DNA from: Dysidea avara
Taxonomy: Eukaryota > Porifera > Demospongiae > Dictyoceratida > Dysideidae
Length of the DNA: 64,000 nt
Assembly: GCF_963678975.1 (NCBI RefSeq)
Contig: NC_089273.1
Span: 23,082,356-23,146,355 of the forward strand
Reading direction: 5' to 3'
Positions within the stretch are counted from its first letter, which is position 1; every line of letters begins with the position of its first letter. Made by a program: the position numbers and the translations under genes. The notes beneath the pieces were generated by a model that was not told the origin of the DNA, ran no database searches, and was given only the letters and a program-made list of their open reading frames with translations. Positions 45,045 through 55,900 of this stretch are shown one piece after another.

Positions 45045-46409
45045 GATATCACTTATTTTGTCAGTGATAGGCTCAATGATGGAACAGCAAATTGGTACAA
45101 ATTGATATTTGGAAATGAGCAAGTAAAATGTATAATAAAAAATATCTTGGGATGCACCTGTTGATTATTTTCATCTTTTTGTACAGTGTTATAAAAGGCA
45201 TGGATAACTATTGACTGTTTTATTACACCAGAAGTATGAATTTGAATATACTGACTTTTCTAAAGAGTAGATCTATCTTTAGAATGTGATATCCTTTTAC
45301 TACAGTATTTACAATATCTCATATCTGCGTGTGGTAAATGCTTCAGACACCTTATGCTCAAATGTTTGTATAATTGTCAAGTGCCAAATCAAACAGTTCA
45401 AAGTTACTATTTTGACTGTTCTATTAGAGTAGATTTATCTTTATTGTGGCATTCAATATAGTATCTCACATTTGTAGTAAATTAATCATACTTCAGGCAT
45501 CTTATGAATGCTCAAAATTAAGCTAGCATAATTAAAAAGTCATAGGTGTCTAAATAGTTCATGGTGTTCTTATTTTGTGTTGCTGGATTCACAATTACTG
45601 AAGGATTGTGGATTTCCTAGGTCACATTATAGAAGATGTAGAGGCTGAAAGTAAAGCAATAAGGCATCAGATAATTCAGCAATAAAACTTAGCTATAGAG
45701 CTACCTCATGCACATTTCTCATAGTACTTGGATGTATATATCGAATGAACAAATGTAATAATATAGATTGCATGGATACACAACTTGAATGATAGCTAAA
45801 ATAATATTTATTTTTACTATAGAGAGTCCTTAAATAATTAAGTAGTTTATTATTTTCATATAACCATTTGTAACATTGCAGTCACAGCTTCAGGATTGGA
45901 GTAGCAGAGAAAGGATTAGAGGACTCATGATCGATCAACAAGACCTTGGGAGATGGAAACAGTACTGCACCACCAAAAGGACATCAGTGTATAGTATATG
46001 CAACCAGTGCATGAGACCACAGCTTTGATCACCAATGAAATTAAACAAACATTCAAACTAACAATCAACTTAAAACTAAAAGTTGCAGTACTTATGCTTT
46101 GCTGAGGGTACATGCCCCCATGCAGACTCCCTTGCCCATTCAGCAGAATAATAAGCCACCTTATCATAATTGCATGCTTATATTTATATCAAATACTGTG
46201 CGAACCTCCCAAAATGGAGTATCTATATGCACAAATACAAACAATTACACAAAATGTATACAGCAGCTTGGTTAATACAAAAATATTTCAATACTCTTGT
46301 CTTAAAATGTTCTACATTTGTTGCTTCATGATCAATAACTGTAACTGGTAACCTGTTCCACATTTTAAGAGTTGAGGAGAAAAGGATAAACATCAAGGTG
46401 AGCTTGCAA
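45045..46409. other. Low-copy region, possible gene end on the minus strand
   Basis: On the minus strand 46085-46165 reads VAYYSAEWARESAWGHVPSA then KHKYCNF and a stop. It could be a terminal exon of the candidate at 46786-46926, but the acceptor is weak. Otherwise AT-rich with a CTATTAGAG motif at 45420. Confidence 0.2.
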
Positions 46410-46704
46410 CAGGGGTGGTGGAGCAGGCCAAAGAGTGAGGGGGCCAGGCCAACTGTAAATTAAAGACCAGAAAAAAAAGGTCACAGCCTGCTGACAATAG
46501 CTGCTCTCCACCAATTATATCTCCTTTTTTATAACTATACACATACGTAGCTAAGTAGCTTGCTGCACTACTTCTCTGGATGGTGTGACTGCTCTATTAG
46601 AGTATCCATTCCTGACTGTTCTATTAGAGTATTTCTATCTTTTCTTGCAAACAGTATCCCATAAAAGTGGGGGACCATATGGGATACTGTGCTCCACCGC
46701 CTAT
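46410..46704. mobile_element. hAT-like MITE with gcttgcaa duplication
   Basis: It starts CAGGGGTGGTGGAGC and ends GCTCCACCGCCTAT. gcttgcaa occurs at 46402-46409 and 46705-46712. It shares aaggtcacagcctgctgaca-like and ccaccgcctatg words with the MITE at 4520-4870. It contains two CTCTATTAGAG motifs. Confidence 0.75.
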
Positions 46705-46785
46705 GCTTGCAATCAGCATTGGAATCTTTGTGAATGCAACTATCCTGGCCTCTATATCAGTAGGGACCTTAGCTACCACTTTTAC

Positions 46786-46926
46786 CTTTGCTCTGGTGCC
46801 CCTGATGTGTCAGCAACATACAGTAGCTGTAAGATAAAGCTAGTTAATGTCCCTATACATATAGGCACAGCTAGGGTGGGACTGACTATCACAGTTCCTC
46901 TCGAATTCTTTGCCCCACAATAACTG
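46786..46926 (-). other. Candidate exon, strand uncertain
   Basis: On the minus strand the acceptor ttttgtttgacag precedes 141 bp that read SYCGAKNSRGTVIVSPTLAV, PICIGTLTSFILQLLYVADT and SGAPEQR up to an AAAG/GTAAAAG donor. The P-I-x-I-G-T turn recalls arrestin-domain proteins. However, the plus strand is also open and reads VPIHIGTARVG because the codons are near-palindromic, so the resemblance may be accidental. No neighbouring exons could be joined with confidence. Confidence 0.2.
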
Positions 46927-47221
46927 CTGTCAAACAAAATGGTCAAACCATCACACCAATGTAGCCGGCAGCGCACAAACAATTCTTGACATCTTATAAT
47001 AATAATAGTATTATTAAAGTACACGTACCGCATTGTGACAATTCAAGTATCACGTGGCCTATTTAGGGGAAGTCTCTTGGAAAGTCCCTGTAGCACCTCA
47101 AGCGGAAACACGTGATGCGCGATTACAATTGAATGTTTAAGGTTACGGTATACTGGAAACTTAGCTAATTGGAAAGTGGCATTACAGACAGGATGTTATC
47201 CGTAACACGGAACTAATATAC

Positions 47222-48871
47222 TACTAGAAACGGAAATTAACCTGTCTATACAGTCTATAGTGACTAACCTGTCTATACAGTCTAAAGTGACTAAGCTGTC
47301 TATACAGTCTATAGTGACTAACCTGTCTATACGGTCTATAGTGACTAACCTGTCTATACCGTCTATAGTGACTAACCTGTCTATACAGTCTATTGTGACT
47401 AACCTGTCTATACCGTCTATATAGTGACTAACCTGTCTATACAGTCTATATAGTGACTAACCTGTCTATACAGTCTATAGTGACTAACCTGGCTATACAG
47501 TCTATATATTGACTAACCTGTCTATACAGTCTATAGTGACTAACCTGTCTATACAGTCTATAGTGACTAACCTGTCTATACAGTCTATAGTGACTAACCT
47601 GTCTATACAGTCTATATAGTGACTAACATGTCTATACAGTCTATAGTGACTAACCTGTCTATACAGTCTATAGTGACTAACCTGGCTATACAGTCTATAT
47701 ATTGACTAACCTGTCTATACAGTCTATAGTGACTAACCTGGCTATACAGTCTATATATTGACTAACCTGTCTATACAGTCTATAGTGACTAACCTGTCTA
47801 TACAGTCTATAGGGACTAAACTGTCTATACAGTCTATATAGTGACTAACCTGTCTATACAGTCTATATTGACTAACCTGTCTATACAGTCTATAGTGACT
47901 AACCTGTCTATACAGTCTATCACTACCAGAGAAGTATGCCATGAAACATCTATGGTTTTTTCATGAAATGTTAAATCTCCCCTATGAAATGTACCATGAA
48001 AGTCAATTCATGGTATACAATGGGTTGTTTCATGGGCCATGAAATGCGTTTCCAGATCAGATTATCATGGTACTTTCATGGCATTGCAGAGATTTCATGG
48101 GTGCAGTACCCATGAAATGTTAAAATTCATGGGATAAACCATAGGTATTTTCATGGGTATTTCATGGTTATTTTCATGGCAATTTCATGTACTGTATCTG
48201 GTAGTGTATAGTGACTAACCTGTCTATACAGTCTATAGTGACTAACCTGTCTAAACAGTCTATAGTGACTATCCTGTCTATACAGTCTATTGTGACTAAC
48301 CTGTCTATACAGTGTATATAGTGACTAACCTGTCTATACAGTCTATATAGTGACTAACCTGTCTATACAGTCTATTGTGACTAACCTGTCTATACAGTCT
48401 ATATATTGACTAACCTGTCTATATTGTCGATAGTGATTAACCTGTCTATACGGTCTATAGTGACTAACCTGTCTATACAGTCTATTGTGACTAACCTGTC
48501 TATACAGTCTATATATTGACTAACCGGTCTATATTGTCGATAGTGATTAACCTGTCTATACGGTCTATATTGACTAACCTGTCTATACAGTCTATTGTGA
48601 CTAACCTGTCTTTACAGTCTATATATTGACTAACCTGTCTATACTGTCTATAGTGATTAACCTGTCTATACAGTCTATAGTGACTAACCTGTCTATACAG
48701 TCTATAGTGACTAACCTGTCTATACAGTCTATATAGTGGCTAACCTGTCTATACAGTCTATATTGACTAACCTGTCTATACAGTCTTTAGTGACTAACCT
48801 GTCTATACAGTCTATAGTGACTAACCTGTCTATACAGTCTATAGTGACTGACCTGTCTATACAGTCTATAG
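47222..48871 (+). repeat. 27/29-bp satellite array, first block
   Basis: Units are ctatagtgactaacctgtct plus atacagt (27 bp) or the same with an extra TA (29 bp). Interrupted by a MITE at 47921-48206. The frame 47751-47942 is simply the repeat read in one phase, since 27 is divisible by three. Confidence 0.95.
47921..48206. mobile_element. MITE with CACTACCAGA ends inside the satellite
   Basis: The ends CACTACCAGA and the inverse TCTGGTAGTG are flanked by TAT on each side (47918-47920, 48207-48209), a 3-bp duplication as in PIF/Harbinger-type elements. The interior repeats catgaaa and ttcatgg words in both orientations. Confidence 0.8.
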
Positions 48872-49064
48872 TAGGGCTGGGCGGTTTCTCGGTATTATAG
48901 TAATACCGCGGTATTGCAATGAAATGATATCTGTATCGCGTAGATTTCGGTGAAACGATAATATCACGATATCGATATTATTACGATTTTTAGTGTTTGT
49001 TACAGCTTATTAAGCCCTTAAGGTTGTTATAATGTACCTCAAATAATCACGTGATACTTTTCTA

Positions 49065-49315
49065 TGTGACCGGATTTGCGAAAAGGTACCTTTTCCACAC
49101 ATTTGACATACCAGCAAACAAAATGATGTAACACTTGACTCCTTATACTGTTTAACTTGCTCTAAGCATCAAAATGTAGCTAGATACTGTAGCTACATTC
49201 ACTGAAACTTTCAAGCAATTATATGTCATGATTAAAAAGTTATGAAGCTTTAAAGTTCAAAAAATGGGTCAAATTTTGTGTGTGAAAAAGGTACCTTTTC
49301 GCAAATCCGGTAACA
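49065..49315. mobile_element. TGTGACC-type hairpin MITE, copy 2
   Basis: TGTGACCGGATTTGCGAAAA and the inverse TTTTCGCAAATCCGGTAACA, with ggtacc words inside. Flanked by TA. 251 bp, the same length as copy 1. Confidence 0.85.
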
Positions 49316-49412
49316 TATGCGTATTTTGTACCGTACGCGTACGGTACGATTTTCCGTACCATACGCGTACGGTATGGACATACGCGTATGGTACGTACCA
49401 TATGCGTATTAT
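49316..49412. repeat. Palindrome cluster, left
   Basis: Consecutive words around GTACCGTACGCGTACGGTAC (a perfect 20-bp palindrome at about 49328-49347), then accatacgcgtacggta and tacgcgtatggtac. The first 35 bp are the inverse of 58658-58692 with about two differences, so the cluster may be a terminal inverted repeat of an element spanning 49316-58692. Confidence 0.65.
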
Positions 49413-49663
49413 GCCTTTTCTCAGCGTCTTCTAGTCTTGCCATCACCTAGCTACAATGGGCTGTCTTTACAAGCATTTCTAGCTGAGTAAACTTATAGAA
49501 CACAACATAATAATCTGCTTACTACTGAGCTGTAGCTAACTATGTAGATTTATTCATCAGCACACACATGCATTTTATCCTTGCCATGCCCATACATTTC
49601 CCACTATCGGTCCTACACTGATGTACCTAAATCTTATGTACATGATCTCGCTTTGTCTGCAGA

Positions 49664-49781
49664 ACTTCACATGAATGGTACTGTGTATGTATGCTACTTT
49701 ATAGCTATCAGAAATATGCAGATGGTCTCATACTCAATTATAAATGTGGATAACTGCATGGCAATTTACAACACAATTAGG
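49664..49781 (+). other. Candidate exon of an unrecognised gene
   Basis: After tttgtctgcag the open stretch reads ELHMNGTVYVCYFIAIRNMQ then MVSYSIINVDNCMAIYNTIR, ending at AG/GTAAATAAG. The frame is also open upstream to 49581. Splice signals are reasonable. No family recognised. Confidence 0.25.
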
Positions 49782-50058
49782 TAAATAAGCGAGGAGAGCA
49801 ATTACAACGTGCATGATAGCTAGTAGGTTCTAACTGAATTATATGCATATACTGCTTGTGCAAAGCTAATAACTTGAAAAATGAACTTCGGAAGTGTCAT
49901 CAGTTGTGCAACATGCCATGCATGGCTCCTCACTGTATTTGCATTTTGATATACTTTGTATACACTCTTCTTTTGAGGATCCAATTTCTTGTTTACGTAC
50001 TTTTCTTGATTATACATACTGTAAATAGTACCACTGCTCACATTCATCACACTGGACC

Positions 50059-50152
50059 TACAGCAAAAATTAATGTGGATGTTAAGGAGTACATTCAGAT
50101 AAGAGTAGCTAAACACACTGTCTTAATTCCCATCCACAAGCATGACAGTAAG
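50059..50152 (+). other. Candidate exon of an unrecognised gene
   Basis: After ctggacctacag the sequence reads KINVDVKEYIQIRVAKHTVL then IPIHKHDS, up to a GTAAGT donor at 50151. It has alternating hydrophobic residues as in beta strands. It may follow 49664-49781 after an intron of about 280 bp. No domain name can be given. Confidence 0.25.
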
Positions 50153-51359
50153 TAGTGAGTAGCTATACAACACACTTATAACAATTAAACAATGCTAGAT
50201 AATATACATTCATTACTGAATTATTCATTAGAACCCATAAACTCACCATAAAATCTCTGCCATGTTATGTTTTCCTACTTCATCTCATTGTGCATGCCTC
50301 ATTCAATAGCAAAGATTCAGCAAACTGCAGTTTTAAAAAAAATATTGTACAATTAATTACTATGCACATCAGTCTTAGAGTATAGTATGTCTAATATTGC
50401 TATAAGTTACAGCCATGTAGGTTTACATTAATTTGCAAAATGAAACATTACTTTCTCTACAGTTATATCTCTTTCCTACCTCCCTCAATGTTATTGTATC
50501 AGCATTCTCCAGGTCTTCCTAGCTCTGTTTGATCAATCATTACAATGTACTTCTTTAGCTCATCTGTTGTAATTGTCTGCTCAACACTACTTTAGTGCCA
50601 CCAGGCATAAATATCCATTTTTAAGTAACAAATTAAAGGTAAACAATAGATTATATGTAGCAACAATAAAATAAAATATTTAATGGAATAATATACATAT
50701 ATATATATGCCCTGAAAAAATTGGTTTGATTTGCCAATGGATGTAAATTATTTAATATGGTTGCTATATTTTAACCAATCAGAATGCAGTATTTTAATGT
50801 GTATTTATATGGATAATTATATCAAAATCTTATGTTTACATTTAGCTACAATGCTACCTCTACTGCAGGCTTAGTGTATATCACCATGCATTCCTGTTAT
50901 ATTCATTGAAAAATCGTGAATACCAATATGCTGGCACAATTCTAAAGCATAACAGAAATCAATGTCTTTTGTCCTAAATAATACTTTAGAAGATCAAACT
51001 TCAAATTTCAGTTTCTGAGTAAGGCAAGGAGCATGCTGCTCTTGTTTTATGTTGAAAGGATAATTGGGCACCTTTAAACCCAAACACATTTACAAAGTTC
51101 ATATATACAAGTAGAGAAGCCCCTAGTAGAGTTTTTTGGGTAATATCGCTCTATAGCCTTTACGTATTGTACTAATCTTTGACTATCTTCAGGTGTATTT
51201 GTAAACACATATTATGTGTGGGTATTGTTCTAATTGTAGAGAAGCATAGGCTCTTGGGCAGACCGTTTATAGTCAAAACAGACCACTGTATATAATATTA
51301 TTAATCAATAACTGAAAGTACACAATAACAACTAACTCTTACAACTACAGTACACAATA

Positions 51360-51614
51360 TGTGACTGGGCCTGCAATAATAGGGCATGTGGGCACAGACT
51401 ACACCCTGTCACACAACGGATCATATCTCAGTGATGAAGTAGAATATCTGCATTCTATAACTTGCATTATAAGGCCAATTTAATGCATAAAAGATGCTGA
51501 AAATTTCATGGCCATACTTTAATGGTATCAAATGTTATGAGCCATGAAAGCATAATTGAAAAATTAGGCAAATTTTATGTGCCCACATGTCCTATTTTCG
51601 CAGGCCTAGTCACA
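51360..51614. mobile_element. TGTGACTGGGCC-type MITE
   Basis: TGTGACTGGGCCTGCAATAA with gggcatgtgggcaca pairs with the right end tgtgcccacatgtcctattt then tcgcaggcctagtcaca. Flanked by TA. 255 bp. A third sequence family within the TGTGAC group. Confidence 0.8.
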
Positions 51615-51911
51615 TAATTATTAATATTACAGGTATATATGCATAAATTACATTATATTACATCATGTCACATCATTACATTACATCATTAATTCTATTA
51701 CAGATATGAAGGAGCCATAGCATTATGTAATAATGGCCTAGTTTTTGAATTTTCATTATATCAATTAAACAATGGACCACGAATCCAATAGGAAGCAACA
51801 TATGTGTAGCAATTGCAGCCACAATGTACTGTGTGGAAGAAACAAAAATTAAAATTTACCATAATATTATGTTGTCAGTGTGTGCAGTTGCTATGCAACA
51901 GCTAGACAATT

Positions 51912-52153
51912 TGTGACCGGATTTGCAAAAATGTACCTTTCCACACACAAAATTTAACCCATGAACTTCGGGGTTTCATAAGTTTATGAACGTATACCTT
52001 ATAATTATCCATGTGTGTACAGTAGCTACTATAGTATCTAGCAGCATTGTGATACTAAGAGTAAGTTTATCAGTGTAAGGAGTCAAGCGTTACACCATTT
52101 TGTTTGCTGGTATGTAAAATGTGTGGAAAAGCCTTTTCACAAATCTGGTAATT
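51912..52153. mobile_element. TGTGACC-type hairpin MITE, copy 3 (decayed)
   Basis: TGTGACCGGATTTGCAAAAA at the left and a degraded inverse (cttttcacaaatctggta) at the right. Internal words tttgctggtatgt and aaggagtcaag as in copies 1 and 2. Confidence 0.75.
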
Positions 52154-52596
52154 TTAACTCAACTATTCTAAAGAACGTATAGTATGCCAGCTTGTGTATT
52201 TTCAAATCAATAGCATTTCCACTATGGAGAAATGAAGTCATTTGTTATAAAAATGTGAGATGAAAATCCATGACAAATAAGGCAGTAGACAGCTGGACGA
52301 GCCAATAGATCAATATGTACAAAAGTCAGAAGACATCAAGAAAATAATCTACACACTGTAAAAAAGGATTTTTCATTTTAACAAAGAACTTGTTATCCCT
52401 GCTGCAAAAAACAGCAAACACTTCATTTATTAAAATATCTCGGACTTCACTGAACAGAAACCGCTAAGCGAGACTAGTGCCTCCCCCTCCCTCTTCCCCG
52501 AAAAGAAATGAAATCAGAGTTCCATCCGGCGTAGTCAATAGGTACGGCAGTGCAAAAACCTTCTGCTTGATGTAATACGCATACCAGGTTAGCTAT

Positions 52597-52649
52597 ACTC
52601 AGATGGCACGATTTTCCGTACCATACGCGTATGGTTGTACCGTACGCGT
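52597..52649. repeat. Palindrome cluster, right (part before the LTR element)
   Basis: cacgattttccgtaccatac followed by gcgtatggttgtaccgtacgcgt. It continues after the LTR element at 58634-58692 (gtaccatacgcgtatggtac and flanks). The LTR element therefore landed inside this cluster. Confidence 0.65.
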
Positions 52650-52909
52650 TGTCGCGGAGGATGAACTGTAGAACACACACACACACCTATTATGTATGTA
52701 ACACTATTATGTTGTGTGCGCATGTCTGTACACGTGATAAGAACTGGTTCAATTGTGGTATTAACACGAGGGGCTTGCTTCGTGAGTAGTCTTGAATCCT
52801 CCCCTATTCCGCCAATCGTAAGTGGAACCTCGGCGTACTGTAATTCTACCAACGACATTTTTGGTGCTGTGACAGGTACGCCGACTATATTGTCATAACC
52901 CCCGCTACA
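52650..52909 (+). repeat. 5' LTR of the BEL/Pao element
   Basis: Starts tgtcgcggaggatgaactgt, has a CA microsatellite near its start and ends cccgctaca. The last 51 bp are duplicated directly after it (52910-52960), so the leader begins with an extra copy of the LTR end. A third partial copy, tttttggtgctgtg, adjoins the start of the coding frame. Confidence 0.85.
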
Positions 52910-52978
52910 TTTTTGGTGCTGTGACAGGTACGCCGACTATATTGTCATAACCCCGCTACATTTTTGGTGCTGTGGTCA

Positions 52979-55900
52979 ATGGCGGAACTCAAGAGACTGG
53001 TTTCATCTAGACGAGGATTCAGAGCGCATCTCACAAAGCTACTACAGAGTTTACCCCGGATTCTAATTAATGCACAGGATCTTACTGACGATAGCGTCGC
53101 AACCTTGAAGGATCTCCACGAGCAACTCCAGCGAAAACAAGAATTAATCTCAGGGTTAGATGCGAAGATACTGGAGGCTACAACAGACGAGGAGGAGATC
53201 GAAGCAGAGGTACTACAGACGGAAGAAATAAACTCTTCCATATCTACAGCCAAGGCGAAAATTACTCAACGCCTTAGGTCCACAATATCTACAACTACAG
53301 AAGTCCGCACGTCACGTGATCACACATCACCTCCATCTGCTGTTCTACCACAAGTAACTCGCCTCCCCAAACTAGAATTACCGCAGTTCAATGGTGACCC
53401 CCTAGTCTGGCAGACTTTTTGGGACTGTTTTGAGGCAGCAGTCCACAGTAACACTTCATTGACAGGCGTGCAAAAGCTCAGTTATCTTCGAGCACAGCTC
53501 CATGGTGATGCTGCCCGAGTTATTGCTGGTTTCCAGTTAACTAATGACAACTATGGACATTCCGTCACTCTGCTGAAGGACAGATTTGGACAGGTGTACA
53601 AACAAGTTGAAGCACACATGCAAGCCTTTGTTGATTTGCCCAACCCGAGTAACTCTCTCTCCAGTTTGCGACAATTCTATGACACCACTGAAGGGCACAT
53701 TCGCAGCTTAGCAACACTAGGTGAACCGGAGGATTCCTATGGCAGTCTACTTGTAACGATCCTTCTTGGAAAGCTGCCAGCCAAGACCAAGCAGAACTTA
53801 GTCAGAGCCCATGGCAACAAGAAATGGACCATCACAGAATTGCAAGCCGCTGTTCTCAACGAAATTCATATTCTGGAAATGGGATCATCAACAGAATCAC
53901 GTACCTCCCCGATCCCACCAACTGCTTCATTTCTTACCAGTGCTAAGAAATCTATAACAGCAGGCAAGAGCAAACCACGATGTCCATTTTGTGCAGGTTG
54001 TCACTTTCCCTCCATGTGTGAATCGGTTCAGGACCCACGACAGCGGTGTGAGATTGTACGTCAGAATAAACTCTGCTTCAATTGTTTAGGGCACCACAAG
54101 GTGTCTCAATGTAACTCGAGACATCGCTGCCATACCTGCCAACGAAAGCATCACACCAGCCTATGTACTAATGGACAGCACAGTGACAACACTTCTGAGA
54201 CATCTGTCCGCTCCACTAACACCGGACAGCCAGCCAACCCAGTACATGGTCAACCTGCTATCCCCACAACCTCTAATTCAACTGACACTGCCTCTCTTTC
54301 AGTAACTGTTCCAATGCCACAGAACACTGTTTGTCTTCTCAAAACTGCGATAACAACTGTCAGAAATGGTACAAACTCTACAAAAGCTAATGTCTTATTC
54401 GATGAAGGCTCCCAGAGATCATTCATTACTGAAGAACTTGCTAACACCTTAGCTGTGCAGTCCTACCGCAAGGAAGACATCACAGTATCATCCTTTGGGG
54501 CACAGTGTCAGTTGAATCGTCAGGTAAATGTTGCTGTCATAAATCTAATTACTATGACCGGTCAATCCATACCACTAACCGTGCTTGTAGTACCCCAGAT
54601 TGCCACACCATTACAGAACACAGTGACATTTAATGTTGCCCACCTCCCACACCTTCATAACCTCCCCCTAGCCCACCCACTCAGTGCAGATAAGGAGTTT
54701 GATGTTTCCCTCCTTGTGGGTGCGGACCACTATTGGGACATTGTTGGTGATGCTATTGTACGAGGTGATGGACCAACAGCAGTGGAATCCAAAGTAGGTT
54801 ACCTACTCTCAGGACCAACTCCAACAACAACTGGTCAATTCCTAATCAGCGCTACCAGTGTCATGATGCTGGCTCTTACACAACGTGAGTTCAACCTAGA
54901 ACGTTTCTGGGACCTAGAATCTGTGGGAGTGACCCCTGTTGACAACTTGAGTGACAACGTGCTAGACCAGTACACATCATCTTGTGTTACTAGAGATCTG
55001 GACGGAGCATACGTGGCTAGATTCCCTTGGAAACCAGACCATCCTGACCTACCAAGTAACTTTACCATAGCTAAACAGAGAACACGTCAACTAGTCAAGC
55101 GTTTGTCCAAAACCCCTGATCTGCTGAAAATCTATCACCAGATCATCAGTGAACAGGAAGCTAGGGGCTTTATCGAGCATGTTGATGATCAGTCCGGCCC
55201 ACAACCAGGCGTCCATTACATCCCACATCATGGTATAGAGAAAGATTCTACAACAACACCACTACGGATTGTCTTTGACTGCAGTTGCCGTCAATCGTCT
55301 CACAGTCCTTGTCTTAATGATTGTCTACTCATAGGCTCACCATGTGATAATGACTTATGTGCTGTTCTTGTCCGTTTCAGATCACACTGCTTTGGAATAT
55401 CCACGGACATCGAGAAGGCTTTCCTTCACATACGGCTACACCCTGATGACAGGAACTACACCCGATTTTTCTGGTTGTCCGATCCAACAGACCCTTCAAG
55501 TGAGTTCTGTGTGTACCGTTTTAAGGTTGTACCCTTCGGAGCCACCAGCTCGCCGTTCATGCTTAATGCTGTATTGCGTTATCACCTTGAGCAGTACAAG
55601 TCGATGGTCTCACATGATATGCTTTCCAACCTTTACGTGGACAACATTATAACCGGCTGTGATTCAGAGCAAGTGTCACTGGACTATTACCGACAAGCTA
55701 GAGCCATTATGGGTGATGCAAGACTCAACTTGCGTAGCTGGTCCTCTAACAGCACTGAACTCACTGCTGCAGCTGTCAAGGACAACACAGCCGAGAATGC
55801 ACTGTCAGTCAATGTTTTGGGACTTCGCTGGACTCCCGAGTCAGACAATCTTTATCTGGCTACAAAACCATCTATCCTTACTTATAATCATCTTATAACC

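Larger units (their letters stand above)
49413..52596. other. Low-copy interior of the nested insertion
   Basis: This holds two possible exons (49664-49781, 50059-50152) and two MITEs (51360-51614, 51912-52153). The rest is AT-rich with TA microsatellites near 50690-50710 and no recognised gene. Confidence 0.35.

Noticed and set aside
47751-47942. Open frame with repeated LYRQVS units
   Set aside because: It is the 27-bp satellite read in one phase. 27 is divisible by three, so open frames arise without selection.
47222-48871. CRISPR-like regular repeats
   Set aside because: There are no unique spacers; adjacent units are copies of each other with small indels. Genome context is eukaryotic.
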